From contig NC_020187.1 in the NCBI RefSeq assembly GCF_000315915.1, forward strand, positions 1,674,001 to 1,738,000: a stretch of DNA of 64,000 nucleotides, in the 5' to 3' direction. The notes under the pieces were generated by a model, which was given only the letters and a program-made list of their open reading frames with translations, had not been told where the DNA came from and made no database searches. The translations under genes were made by a program, and so were the position numbers. Origin of the DNA: Henningerozyma blattae CBS 6284 (lineage: Eukaryota > Ascomycota > Saccharomycetes > Saccharomycetales > Saccharomycetaceae). Shown here piece by piece: positions 20,706 to 31,197 of this stretch (position 1 is the first letter of the stretch; each line of letters starts with the position of its first letter).

Positions 20706-23700
20706 ATGAGTCAAGACGATATTGAAGGTGCTATCCAAGAGACTGTTGATATCGGTCTAGAATTCGACGAAACATTAGCTCCGATGGGTGAAGAATGTAA
20801 GACCCTAGTAGAAGGAAGTTTCACTTGGCATATAGATAATTGGAGTTCGTTGAATAAAGACAAATATGTATCTCCGAGATATAAGATTGGAGATTTTGAT
20901 TGGGATGTCTTATTATTTCCGCAGGGAAACCATAATAAAAGTTTAGCTATTTATTTGGAACCACACCCAGAAGAAAGGCCAGTTAAGAATAGTTGCGCAA
21001 ATGAAAAAATGCCTTCAGATGATTCTAAAAATAATGAAAATAGAGATGATGATGGTGATGTAGACTTAATGCAAGAAAAGTCTTCAGACTCAGAAATTAT
21101 TGTTGATAAGCAATCCACCGGCCAAAATGATAATGATGATGCTGAAGATAGTAGCGACCTTTCAGTAGAAATGGAACCAGTAAACCCTGACTGGTATGTT
21201 TGTGCACAATTTGCGGTAGTTATCTCAAGGCCCGGTCATGATAAAGAAACCCATTTGGTCAGCAGATCTCACCATAGATTTAATGCTACCGACACAGATT
21301 GGGGATTCTCTAATATCGTCGATCTATATCATTTAAAGAACTCTGTAAGAGGCCGTCCTTCAGGCTTTATAAATGGTGATGACTTGAATATATCTGTGTA
21401 TGTTCGTGTATTAGAAGATCCAACGGGTGTATTATGGCATAATTTTATTAATTATGACTCCAAAAAAGAAACAGGGTATGTAGGTTTTAGAAATCAAGGA
21501 GCAACTTGTTATTTGAATTCTTTATTACAATCTTATTTCTTCACCAAATATTTCAGAGACTTAGTTTATCAAATTCCAACTGCTGATGAAAATCCAAATG
21601 ATAGTGTTGCCTTAGCCTTGCAGAGAGCATTTTATCAATTACAGGTCTCGAATTATCCATTAGATACTCTGGAATTAACAAGATCCTTTGGTTGGGATAC
21701 TGCAGAGGCGTTTACACAACATGATGTGCAAGAGCTAAACCGTATTTTGATGGATAGATTAGAATCCAGAATGAAAGGTACTAGTGTCGAAGGGAAATTG
21801 ACAGACGTATTTGTAGGAAAGATGAAAAGTTATATTAAATGTGTCAATATCGATTATGAATCGTCAAGAGTAGAAGATTTCTGGGATATTCAATTAAATG
21901 TGAAAGGTTTAGAAGGTCTTGCAAATGCTTTTGAAAATTATATTGAAGTTGAATTAATGGACGGTGAGAATCAATACGCAGCACAAGATTATGGCCTTCA
22001 AGATGCCAAAAAGGGTGTCGTTTTTGAATCATTTCCCGAAGTCTTACATCTACAATTAAAAAGATTTGAATATGATTTTAATTACGATCAACTTGTTAAG
22101 GTTAATGATCGGTTTGAGTTCCCCGAAACTATTGATTTATCTCCCTACATGGATAAGGAAGTTTTAAAGAAGCAAAAAGGTCCAAACAATTATAACTTGC
22201 ATGGTGTATTAGTTCACACTGGTGATATTTCTACGGGTCATTATTATGCAATGATTAAGCCAACTACTGATGACAAATGGTATCGGTTTGATGATGAAAA
22301 GGTCTGGAGAGTTACCAAAAAGCAAGTATTTGATGAAAATTTCGGTCTGAATAGGTTGCCGGAAGATACTCTACGTAAAATGACTAGAAAAGAATATCAA
22401 GATTATTTGATTGCCCGCCATACGAGTGCTTATATGTTAGTATACGTTAAGGATTTAGCAGAAAATGGAATTTTAGAGCCATCTTGCGATAAAGGTGCCC
22501 CAGAAAACGTCGTGACCACTATTCAGAAAGAAAATAAAGAGCGTGAAATAAAGGAAAAAGAATTACGTGAAGCATATTTGTATGTTACTGTGAGATTACA
22601 TTCTATTAGTAACTTTATCAACTATCAAGGTTTTGACTATTCACCAAATCCACAATCAACTTTATTTGATAGTGATTTATATGATGAAAATGAATATTGT
22701 GTTACAATTAAAGTTTTAAGAACAACGTATATTAAAGATTTAAAGAAAAAAATTAATGAAAAATTAGGTATTCCACATGGCAAGAATGTTAGATATTGGA
22801 AAATGGCTTATCGTCATAATAGCACTTTACGTTTAGAAAAACCTATAATGTCAGATATGGAACAAAGTACCTTAGAGGATGCATTAAATAATAAGCACGA
22901 AGAAATATTGCCACCACTAGATATTTTTGTCGAGGAACCTTATTTAGAATTATCCTTCTTAAATAATCTAAAAGTACAGAAAGTTTATCCTGATGTTAAA
23001 TTAACAAATGACTTCATTAAAAAATTAAGAACCAAAATTTCATCTGATATTAAAACTGAAGATATGCCTGATATTCAAGATGTCGAAACATATTCTATAT
23101 TGTTTGTGAAAGTGTTTGACCGTCATACTCAAAGGTTGGTGGGTGCTGGTCACTTTGTTACGGAACAGTACACTGATATTAAGCATTTATCAAAAATTAT
23201 TAGGAGCATATATGATATTCCAGAATCTATTTCTTTGTATGAAGAATTAGCACCTGGTAAAATTGAAAAATTACCTCATGAGGGTCAAGTTTATTCTTTA
23301 GACCTAATATCTGGTGATATAATTTCTTTTGAACTACCACATAGAGATCTACCTAAGGTATATCCAGTTCATAGAAATATCGAAGATATGTACATATTTT
23401 TGAAGTATAGAATAAAGGTTAAGTTCACAAAATCTTCCCAATTAAGTGAAGATTATGTCATTGATGATGCAGAACCAAAAACTTTTGAATTTTGGATATC
23501 TGCCTTGGCCAGCTATCATTCGTTAGCTCAGATGGTATCAAATAATTTAAATGTTGAACCAGATCATTTGAAATTATTTGTTACATATCCAAATGCAAGA
23601 TATAATTTAAAGCCAAAAACCTCCTTAAGGAGTTATTTAATTAGAGATTATAATTGTGAGGTCATTCCGCCGTTTGAATATGAAGTACTATCCATTCCAT

Positions 23701-24449
23701 TGAATGAATTAGAACACTTAATGCCTATTAAATTCTATTGGTTGAAAAATAGCTACATTCATTATCAATGTCACGAATTTAGAGTCTCTAAGAATTATAC
23801 CGTGAAAGAATTTTTAGATAGAATTCAAAATAGATTAAAATTTACAGACGAAGAAAAGAGACAAATATTATTGTGGACTAATCGTAATTTTAAATTTGAA
23901 GGTGTATTATTTGAGAACAATACATTTGAGGAAATCGGTAAGTTAGGTTACTTATTTGGTAGGATTCTACCTGATGAGTTGGCCTTAGTTAAGCAGTACG
24001 ATGAGCAAAATTCCCGAGTTCCTGAAAATAGCCTGGATGATAACGTACAAACGAAAGCGAATAATGAAAATGTCAATTCTTTATTGGATCATAATTTGTT
24101 GCCTGGACGTCTGGTATTGGTTGAACAATATTTTAAAGATATTGAAAACAGGCATGGTATTTCGTTTTTTTTCAATTTAATTCCTGAAGAAAACTTCGTT
24201 GATACAAGAACTCGTTTGCATGCTAAATTTGGTCTTGGTCAAAAGGAATTTTCTAAAATCAAACTGGCAATTTCTTATACAACTCCTACAGGTAGTATCT
24301 TCAAATCTTTATCCAGCTACACTGATGAAGAATTAAAAAAGATTGTATTATACAACCTAATGTCTAATCTAGATTATATATTTATGGACCATCCGGATAG
24401 ATTAAGATCACATACTACTCATGATAGGCCAATGGTAATTAAAAACTAG
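20706..24449 (+). CDS. UBP15: Ubiquitin-specific protease Ubp15 (USP7/HAUSP type)
   Basis: Ubp15 (YMR304W) is a deubiquitinase related to human USP7, with roles in peroxisome function, endocytosis and S-phase entry. It is 1247 residues against 1230 in yeast. Domains: an N-terminal MATH/TRAF domain (about 35-230, FTWHIDNWSSL onward), the USP catalytic domain (about 258-590), and a C-terminal row of ubiquitin-like folds ending DHPDRLRSH...DRPMVIKN, nearly identical to yeast. The catalytic Cys is C268 in NQGATCYLNSLLQ and the catalytic His is H512 in STGHYYAMIKP. An acidic insertion of about 55 residues (100-157) interrupts the MATH domain where the S. cerevisiae protein has a short loop. All catalytic motifs are intact. 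Confidence 0.98.
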   Translation: MSQDDIEGAIQETVDIGLEFDETLAPMGEECKTLVEGSFTWHIDNWSSLNKDKYVSPRYKIGDFDWDVLLFPQGNHNKSLAIYLEPHPEERPVKNSCANEKMPSDDSKNNENRDDDGDVDLMQEKSSDSEIIVDKQSTGQNDNDDAEDSSDLSVEMEPVNPDWYVCAQFAVVISRPGHDKETHLVSRSHHRFNATDTDWGFSNIVDLYHLKNSVRGRPSGFINGDDLNISVYVRVLEDPTGVLWHNFINYDSKKETGYVGFRNQGATCYLNSLLQSYFFTKYFRDLVYQIPTADENPNDSVALALQRAFYQLQVSNYPLDTLELTRSFGWDTAEAFTQHDVQELNRILMDRLESRMKGTSVEGKLTDVFVGKMKSYIKCVNIDYESSRVEDFWDIQLNVKGLEGLANAFENYIEVELMDGENQYAAQDYGLQDAKKGVVFESFPEVLHLQLKRFEYDFNYDQLVKVNDRFEFPETIDLSPYMDKEVLKKQKGPNNYNLHGVLVHTGDISTGHYYAMIKPTTDDKWYRFDDEKVWRVTKKQVFDENFGLNRLPEDTLRKMTRKEYQDYLIARHTSAYMLVYVKDLAENGILEPSCDKGAPENVVTTIQKENKEREIKEKELREAYLYVTVRLHSISNFINYQGFDYSPNPQSTLFDSDLYDENEYCVTIKVLRTTYIKDLKKKINEKLGIPHGKNVRYWKMAYRHNSTLRLEKPIMSDMEQSTLEDALNNKHEEILPPLDIFVEEPYLELSFLNNLKVQKVYPDVKLTNDFIKKLRTKISSDIKTEDMPDIQDVETYSILFVKVFDRHTQRLVGAGHFVTEQYTDIKHLSKIIRSIYDIPESISLYEELAPGKIEKLPHEGQVYSLDLISGDIISFELPHRDLPKVYPVHRNIEDMYIFLKYRIKVKFTKSSQLSEDYVIDDAEPKTFEFWISALASYHSLAQMVSNNLNVEPDHLKLFVTYPNARYNLKPKTSLRSYLIRDYNCEVIPPFEYEVLSIPLNELEHLMPIKFYWLKNSYIHYQCHEFRVSKNYTVKEFLDRIQNRLKFTDEEKRQILLWTNRNFKFEGVLFENNTFEEIGKLGYLFGRILPDELALVKQYDEQNSRVPENSLDDNVQTKANNENVNSLLDHNLLPGRLVLVEQYFKDIENRHGISFFFNLIPEENFVDTRTRLHAKFGLGQKEFSKIKLAISYTTPTGSIFKSLSSYTDEELKKIVLYNLMSNLDYIFMDHPDRLRSHTTHDRPMVIKN

Positions 24450-24914
24450 ATTTTTGGTCAAAGAATGATTTTTTAAGTTGTTACTCTTTGCTCTCTCCCT
24501 GTCACCTTTTTTTACAGCAATCTCCATCAATTCTTTTAACGTATTTCGATTTTATCGTATCGGTTATTCATTTTACCTATATAAATTATAAAAATAAATA
24601 CATAGCAAGTTAGTATGTCTCATACTGGTTACCTGTTTTGTTTTTGACAGAGCTATGGTTTACAAAATGTGTTTATATCATACCTGCATCACTTTCCTAC
24701 CTAAGTGAACTTTACTTAAAAAAAGCAATCTATATATTTTGAAGTCATATTGCTAGTTTTAAAAGACATTAACCAATTTTAAAAAGAAAAATGTGAACGA
24801 TATTATCTACTATGTATTGATATAGTCATGAAGTATATTTATATATTAGATAGTAATAAGTTAAAGGATAATCGTAAGGATCTAACCATTATAGAAAAAA
24901 TTTCCTAAGTAATT
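24450..24914. other. Convergent 3' flanks of UBP15 and CAB4
   Basis: 465 bases of AT-rich sequence with T-rich tracts after the UBP15 stop. No gene is visible. Confidence 0.5.
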
Positions 24915-25811
24915 TCACTTCTCTCGTAGTTCTATAAGCTTTTGTCTGATACTAGTACTACTTAATTTTTCCTGCCAATTATTATGCTCATCTCCACCGA
25001 GAACATCTACAATATAAATCTCTAATTCAGACATGCCTTTTGCAACTCTGGCGTCATTAACGATTTTTGATCCTTTTAATGTTTCTTTACTAATTAGTAG
25101 ACATTGAATTTCTTCAAACTTTAAAGTTGGGCCACAAACATCTCGCAAGGGATATATTTCAACTTTTAATGATGGCTTAATTTTCCTTAGAAATTCTGTT
25201 ACATACTTACATCTAAATTCGTAGCTTTGTAAAACTTCTTTAAACTTTTTATTCTTTAATAATTCTTGATCTGTCACACCTACTACTAACCTTTGTGTTG
25301 TTAGAAATGCTGCAACACTAAGTAAAATTTTATGGCCATCGTGTAAATGATCAAAAGTGCCGCCTATCGCACTTATCTGGTATTTATTCATATCTGGTGA
25401 TATAGGTTTGTTTGATAATTCAGGTAATTCAATTAGCGGAAGATCAAAAATTCGAACCTCTTTTGTATGGCTAAACAAGGGTTTTAATTCTATACGAGGG
25501 ATATAAATTATTTGAGAGTCTAAGATGTCGTCATACTCATTCTTGTCATCCTTATTGAAAAATACGTTTACATGAGTAAGAAATTTATTGTTTCTAGTCA
25601 AAATATCTCTAAATTTACCATAAAGATCACCTAAGATCAATTCTAAGAATTCAGAATTTCTAATTTTCTCATTTAATAATAAAACAATTTCATCATTGGC
25701 ACTATCGTTATCTTTATTAGGTAAGCAATCAACAACTATATCTATCACTCGATCAAATTTTTTAAGATCCAATTGTGAAAGTTTTTCTAATACAATTCCA
25801 ACTTTAACCAT
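24915..25811 (-). CDS. CAB4: Phosphopantetheine adenylyltransferase Cab4
   Basis: Cab4 (YGR277C) catalyses the fourth step of coenzyme A synthesis, joining ATP and 4'-phosphopantetheine to dephospho-CoA and pyrophosphate, within the yeast CoA-synthesising complex. It is 298 residues against 305 in S. cerevisiae. The nucleotidyltransferase signature GGTFDHLHDGHK (residues 150-161) contains the T/HxGH ATP-binding motif. The C-terminal STSIRQKL block corresponds to the second nucleotide-binding motif. The N-terminal 140 residues are a less conserved eukaryote-type extension. The neighbour across a 280-base divergent promoter is CWC22, as in S. cerevisiae (YGR277C-YGR278W). Confidence 0.95.
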   Translation of the reverse strand: MVKVGIVLEKLSQLDLKKFDRVIDIVVDCLPNKDNDSANDEIVLLLNEKIRNSEFLELILGDLYGKFRDILTRNNKFLTHVNVFFNKDDKNEYDDILDSQIIYIPRIELKPLFSHTKEVRIFDLPLIELPELSNKPISPDMNKYQISAIGGTFDHLHDGHKILLSVAAFLTTQRLVVGVTDQELLKNKKFKEVLQSYEFRCKYVTEFLRKIKPSLKVEIYPLRDVCGPTLKFEEIQCLLISKETLKGSKIVNDARVAKGMSELEIYIVDVLGGDEHNNWQEKLSSTSIRQKLIELREK

Positions 25812-26091
25812 AATAAAATAATATTTTAAATGTGAGATATGTTATATAGTAATATAATATGTATGCTTTCTATTTTTGAAGGTGTTTTTTTTTATCATTT
25901 TTTAATAATGCATTTATTATCCCCCAGATTATGAATATTTCCAAATGCGAATTCTTAATTCATCGGCTATTTAAAGATTTAAATATTAAAATATTTTGTC
26001 TTTAAATTTTCATAGAGAGTAATAATATTAAAAAAAAATTGCGATATTAATTAAGTAATTGTAAGTTAAAACATCCAAATATTGCTATTCT

Positions 26092-28038
26092 TTGGTTATG
26101 CCTGAACCTCCTGTCAAGAATACTAACAATAGATTGGATTTAGAATCGCAGGAGAAAAATTGGAATGCGCTTAAATCTCATATTAATGAAACAATATATA
26201 ATTTGACTGAGCATAGCCTTATAGATTCTTTAGAGAGACTCTTACAGGTAAATTTTATTATTGGTGAACAGATTCTTATACATTCGATAGTAGAATCTAT
26301 TAAGCTGGGCGACAAAGGTAAAGTTTTAGGAGCATTGATTTATCTCCTCAACACTGAAGTGCCAGATATTATACAACAAATTTGTAATGAAATAGTAAAG
26401 CATTTTGTTTTTTCATACAATAGAAATATAAATTCTTATATTGGAAATTTTTCAAGTGCATTATCATATCTTTTTAACTATGGTATATTACATGAAGTCA
26501 ATATTTTTGAAATACTTCTAATGTTAATGGAAGATATCAACCGTTCTTCATCAGACATAATAGTATCTATGATTGAAAATTGTAGTTTACGACTGCAACT
26601 AATTGATAATCTCAACTATGATCTTTTATATGAGAAAATGAGGGAACTGTTGCAAGACCCAGATAGAAAAATACGAATTTATGATAAGAGAAACTTAGAA
26701 AGACTATTTGCAATCCGTAGGGACGGGCTTTCAAAGCCAGTACAACTCATAAGTTTACCAAAGTTGGAACAGAAGGTTCACTTGGTAACATTTCAATATC
26801 TTGATTTTAACAAGGAAAAATGTGATTTAAAATTTAATTATTTTGAAGATTCTCCTGCTATCGATTTAGCGTTTGAACAAGTTAAAAAACATTTACTAAA
26901 TATACTACCAACGATTGTCAAGGATGAATCTGAGAAAACAAAGTCTGAAAATGGAAATACAATGAAAAATGAATTAAATTTGCAAGATATGACAGAAAAT
27001 CAAGAAATCGAGTTTAAAAAGAAAATATATTTGATATTGAAGAGCTCATTAAGTGGTGATGAAGCTGCACATAAATTAATAAAACTACAAGTACCTGATC
27101 GTAATAAGTCTAAAGTTCTTGATATAGTTATTAAATCCAGTCTTCAAGAAAGCACATATTCTAAATATTATAGTATTATATGTGAACGGTTGTGTAATCA
27201 ACATAAAATATGGAAAGAATCGTTCCATGAAAATTTCCAGAAAAACTATAATGAAATTGAAGAGTTTGAGCCAAATCAATTAAGAATTCTTGGTAAATTT
27301 TGGGGTCATTTAATTTCGAGTGATTATATTGGTATGGAAATATTTCAACTTCTAATAATGAATGAAGAACATACGAATGCATCTAGCCGTATATTCCTAA
27401 AATTTTTATTCCAAGAACTAGTTGGTGAATTAGGTATAAATGAATTAAAATTAAGATTAAGTGAAGATTATATCAAGCCATTTGTAAAAGGGCTATTTCC
27501 CATGGACAAAGATAATGTTGATGATATGAAATACAGTATCAATTACTTTACGGCAATCGGATTAGGAGTTTTAACTGATGAAATGAGAGAGAAACTTCAA
27601 ATCATTAAAGCAGAAGAAGAGATTAAACAAGAAAGAATACGAGCTACTTTAGAGGAAGAACAGAATGTTAAAGAGGGAGAAGGAGAAGGAGGGCAACTTA
27701 TTAAAAAAGAAGAAGGAGAAGAAGTAAATATAAACATCAAAAATGAAGAAGCTATGCAAGACGAAGCAAAATATAAAACATTTGATTCATATAAGAGATG
27801 GAAAACCCATAAAAGATGTAACAGCAGATATGAAGCATCTCCCAGAAATAGACAAAGAGGTGATAGATATGAAAGAAATGGTCGTTCAAGATATGAAGGA
27901 AGTAGTAGATACAATAATAATACTAACAGTGCACGTGATAATGGTGATCGAACGGGGAGATATCAAGGTAATAAAAGATCCCGAACACCTCCTAGAGAAA
28001 GGAGAAGATCTAGAACACCTCCCAGGAATAGACAGTAA
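26092..28038 (+). CDS. CWC22: Spliceosome factor Cwc22
   Basis: Cwc22 (YGR278W) is needed for recruitment of Prp2 action before the first splicing step; in animals it also places the exon junction complex. It is 648 residues here and 577 in S. cerevisiae. The N-terminal MIF4G domain covers about residues 20-260 (NWNALKSHINETIYNLTEHSL onward); the MA3 domain is about 305-430, beginning KKKIYLILKSSLSGDEAAHKLIKL. After an acidic and Lys-rich stretch (500-570) the C-terminus is rich in Arg, Ser and Tyr and ends with SRTPPRERRRSRTPPRNRQ, an RS-like tail. The start could be codon 1 or codon 3 (both ATG). No intron signals were found. Confidence 0.92.
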   Translation: MVMPEPPVKNTNNRLDLESQEKNWNALKSHINETIYNLTEHSLIDSLERLLQVNFIIGEQILIHSIVESIKLGDKGKVLGALIYLLNTEVPDIIQQICNEIVKHFVFSYNRNINSYIGNFSSALSYLFNYGILHEVNIFEILLMLMEDINRSSSDIIVSMIENCSLRLQLIDNLNYDLLYEKMRELLQDPDRKIRIYDKRNLERLFAIRRDGLSKPVQLISLPKLEQKVHLVTFQYLDFNKEKCDLKFNYFEDSPAIDLAFEQVKKHLLNILPTIVKDESEKTKSENGNTMKNELNLQDMTENQEIEFKKKIYLILKSSLSGDEAAHKLIKLQVPDRNKSKVLDIVIKSSLQESTYSKYYSIICERLCNQHKIWKESFHENFQKNYNEIEEFEPNQLRILGKFWGHLISSDYIGMEIFQLLIMNEEHTNASSRIFLKFLFQELVGELGINELKLRLSEDYIKPFVKGLFPMDKDNVDDMKYSINYFTAIGLGVLTDEMREKLQIIKAEEEIKQERIRATLEEEQNVKEGEGEGGQLIKKEEGEEVNINIKNEEAMQDEAKYKTFDSYKRWKTHKRCNSRYEASPRNRQRGDRYERNGRSRYEGSSRYNNNTNSARDNGDRTGRYQGNKRSRTPPRERRRSRTPPRNRQ

Positions 28039-28112
28039 CTCTTCTATTAATTTCTTACTAAAGTATCTAAATTTTATAGTTTTTATTTTAATAAATTCAA
28101 TCCGAAATAGTA

Positions 28113-28123
28113 ATTTATGTTTA
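28113..28123 (+). other. Match to the ARS core consensus, copy 1
   Basis: ATTTATGTTTA fits the S. cerevisiae consensus WTTTAYRTTTW at all 11 positions. It lies 75 bases past the CWC22 stop. Origin function is inferred; other yeasts may use different consensus sequences. Confidence 0.4.
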
Positions 28124-28353
28124 TATTAATTTTTAGATTAGAAAGTACTTATGTGCAAAAGTAGAAAAAGAACAAATAAAATTTAAAATATGAAATAAAA
28201 AAGTAGTTAATAAAGGAGAAAAATAAAATAAAATATAAAGGTATCGAAAACTAATCAAATATATAAGGTATATATAGGGAGTTATAGAAAATTTGAGTAA
28301 AAGTTTAGGCAAAAATTAGTTTATTACTTTAAAGTAATGTAGTTACAAAATTG

Positions 28354-28364
28354 ATTTATGTTTA
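28354..28364 (+). other. Match to the ARS core consensus, copy 2
   Basis: A second exact ATTTATGTTTA in the same orientation, 241 bases from the first. The identity between the copies extends a few bases further on the right (TAT). It lies 37 bases before the SCW stop codon. Confidence 0.4.
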
Positions 28365-28400
28365 TATCATTTAATAAAGAAAAGGAGCAAACTAAATCAA

Positions 28401-29639
28401 TTATTCGCTTGAGTAAATACCGAAGTATTTTTCAACACCATATGGACCATCAGCTTTCCAGTAATCATTGAAAGTAGTGTATAAGAATACATCGTTACCA
28501 CAGGTTTGAGAGATAGAGTCGATAGCATCTCTTTGGTTTTGCTTACTTGGGACAGCAACACCATAGGTTTCACCCTTTGATGGCCAACCAGTTTCAGTAA
28601 TAGTAACACTCTTAGAACCACCACAAGTTGTGTAAACTCTTTGGATTTGTTCCAAAACCCATGGACCAGCATCTTGGGCAGTAGTGTATTGATCGAAGTA
28701 AGCATGAGCGTTACAAGCCATGTAATCGGAATATTGACATAATTCAGGGTTGTTGATGATGGCAATGAAAGTATCAACGGCAACAACTGGGCCAGAGTAA
28801 CCGGCAGCGGATAAAGCAGCACGGGCAGTAGCAACGTATTGACCGACTTGAGATGGTGTAGCTTGACCACCGTTAACTAATTCGTTACCAACGGAAACGG
28901 TCATAACATCATCCCAAGAACCGTAAGCTTCAACAGCAGATTTGATGGCATCAACGGAACCTTGAATATCAGAGACATCATAGATACCTAAGAATAATTT
29001 TTGACCAGAAGCCTTAGCTTGCATAACGTTAGCAACTTGGTTACAGTCAGTACCATATAAACGTAAAGTAGAATAACTGTTTATAGTTTGCAAATCGGAT
29101 GCAACTTCGGAGGATGACTTACAACCACCTTGGTCAGTGTAAGGAGTGTAACAAATACCTTTAGCAGAAGCTGAGAAATCACCTGAAGAAGCAGAACTTT
29201 TAGTGGAAGCAGCTTGAGTAGAAGCAGCTTGAGTAGAAGCAGCTTGAGTGGAAGCAACTGGAGAAGATTCAACTTCAGTAGAAGCTGGCTTGGTAGAGGC
29301 TTGTTGAGCAGCTTCAACAGTTTCTTCAGTGTTAGCTTGGGTAGTAGCTTGGGTAGCTTCAGTATTGGCTTGGTTGTTGTTGTTGTTGTTGTTAGAGGAA
29401 CCTAAAACAACATTTTCATTTATAGCAGCAACATTGGTGGTTTCAACTTCATCAGTTTCGACGACATTGGTTTGAACGGCATTTTGTTGACCAGCAGTAA
29501 CAACGACGGTAACTTGAGTGTGAACAGTAGTGGTAACAACAGCACGTTTATCCTTATGTTGATGGGCTTGTTTGGCTGGAGCAGCGACTGCGGCAGCACC
29601 TAATAAAGAGGCGGAAGCTAATAAATTGGTTAATTTCAT
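28401..29639 (-). CDS. SCW4: Cell-wall glucanase of the SCW4/SCW10 family (GH17)
   Basis: This is the single counterpart of the duplicate S. cerevisiae genes SCW4 (YGR279C) and SCW10 (YMR305C), soluble cell-wall proteins with glucanase similarity that act in wall remodelling and mating. It is 412 residues. Signal peptide 1-20 ends in a small-residue motif; a Kex2-type KR site follows at 31-32. Residues 80-150 are a low-complexity Asn, Gln, Ser, Thr and Ala linker with tandem ASTQA units. The GH17 domain runs from 160 (GICYTPYTDQGGCKS) to the end. Probable acid/base Glu253 is in VSVGNELVNGG and nucleophile Glu349 in ITETGWPSKG. The symbol could equally be SCW10; context cannot separate them because the pair arose by later duplication. 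Confidence 0.93.
   Translation of the reverse strand: MKLTNLLASASLLGAAAVAAPAKQAHQHKDKRAVVTTTVHTQVTVVVTAGQQNAVQTNVVETDEVETTNVAAINENVVLGSSNNNNNNNQANTEATQATTQANTEETVEAAQQASTKPASTEVESSPVASTQAASTQAASTQAASTKSSASSGDFSASAKGICYTPYTDQGGCKSSSEVASDLQTINSYSTLRLYGTDCNQVANVMQAKASGQKLFLGIYDVSDIQGSVDAIKSAVEAYGSWDDVMTVSVGNELVNGGQATPSQVGQYVATARAALSAAGYSGPVVAVDTFIAIINNPELCQYSDYMACNAHAYFDQYTTAQDAGPWVLEQIQRVYTTCGGSKSVTITETGWPSKGETYGVAVPSKQNQRDAIDSISQTCGNDVFLYTTFNDYWKADGPYGVEKYFGIYSSE
29202..29258 (-). repeat. In-frame tandem repeat in the SCW linker
   Basis: A 15-base unit coding for ASTQA is repeated about three and a half times within residues 128-146 of the glucanase. Such Ser/Thr repeats are O-mannosylation stretches in yeast wall proteins and often vary in copy number. 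Confidence 0.75.
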
Positions 29640-31191
29640 ATTTAGACAGGTTTTAAAAAGGAGTGTTTAAGTTTTAATAATGAACGTATACAAGTTGGAG
29701 GGTATGACAGACACAATTGAATTTCTAGACTAGTTTTAAAATATTATATTTTTTTTTAAGTATGAAATCTGATCAAATAATAAAATATTGATGTATTAAA
29801 AGAATGACTTGATAGTTAGGTTATTTGAAATCAAATAATTAAAAAAAAAGCAAATTATCGATGAAACTTGTTGTGCTTTGTTTGTTTTTGTAATATATAA
29901 TAAGAAGTAAAAGAAAAAGGAGAAAAAATAATCAATAGATAAAAATTAAATAAACAAGGAAGAATATAAATGAATTGAAAATGAAAGGCAGAATTTAAAA
30001 TGATTAAGATGAAACATCATAAAAAATTTAAATTATAAACAAAACAAACGAACCCGTAATAGAAAAGAGAAAAACGAAATGATTACGATAGACGATAATA
30101 ATGAAAAAAAAACAGACAAGTCTTCTAAACTTATATATGATATTCAATGGCCATAATGGAAGAATTGAAGAAAAAAACTACATACGGCACGGCATATCAC
30201 AATTGATCGAGCAAAACAACAGGCCTACTACGGTAGTATGTTATTAATTTCTCCGTTTTCTTCAACAAAATATTCTTTTGTCTTCACGTCAATTGACCCT
30301 TATTAGTTTGTAACCTCATTCATTAACTCATTCATTGAACCAATCAATCGATGGTACTAGTACTGAAATAACCGCACAGGCGTATGTAAATTATAACACA
30401 CAACAAATACCCAATCAGGCTTTAAACGTCAACAACAATTTTCGTTTCTAAAGTTCTTCATATTGACTATATTGCCCAATTTTTTCAATCTTAGAATAGT
30501 TAATACTTTGGAAAACACGATATTTTCATACAAAAGCATCAACACAATTGCTACAACTATAATACTTACAAAACTTTTCGCGTCCCTTTCTAAGAGATGG
30601 CCCCAAATCCGGAAACGAAAACTTCCAAAACAAACCTCGAACAAAACTCGGCTTTTGCCCGATCTGGTCTCCCGGCGGCCATGTCCCGTTCAGGAAATTG
30701 GGCGAAAAAAGACCCCACCGCATGACACATACATACTTTTCTTCGGTTCAGAGGAAACTCGCAGGCCGTTTCTGGTAATTTGCCACTGGAAATTATAATT
30801 TACCTAGCTATTTAGTTACTTCTTTGGGGAATAGGAAACAGCGTGTCGTTTATCGTAACAGGAATGCGATTTAAGTGCCTACCTAATGTGGCTATGAGGT
30901 AGTCCGGATTAGGTCGCATAGATTCCCGAATGTGTACGGTTCCTTCCTTTTCAGGAGTAGGATGTTACTCTTGTATATTTTGCGGGTGTCTATATAGTTC
31001 CTGTTTTGGCGGGGATTACTCCAGATTAGGTATGGTTCACAGATAAATCCGTAGACAATGACTGTATTCTTGTTTACCTTTTGAGCCTAATTGAGTCACT
31101 CATATTGGACATAAGCATATTCCTGAAGTCAAGCCAAATGCGGGTGTTTATCATTTGCCTATTTGAATTCCAAATACAGGAATGTTATTGG

Positions 31192-31197
31192 CACGTG
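31192..31197 (+). promoter_or_regulatory. E-box CACGTG upstream of FKS3
   Basis: Palindromic CACGTG within GCACGTGC, the core for Cbf1/Pho4-class bHLH factors. An AGGGG stress-response core follows about 20 bases later. Binding is inferred. Confidence 0.35.

Larger units (their letters stand above)
28039..28400. other. Convergent region CWC22-SCW with two origin consensus matches
   Basis: 362 bases, extremely AT-rich, between two converging genes. It contains two exact copies of the origin core string (next two entries). No reading frame of interest. Confidence 0.5.

Noticed and set aside
30463..30798. 111-codon frame in the SCW-FKS3 spacer
   Set aside because: Overlaps other small frames on both strands and shows no domain or codon bias; treated as chance.
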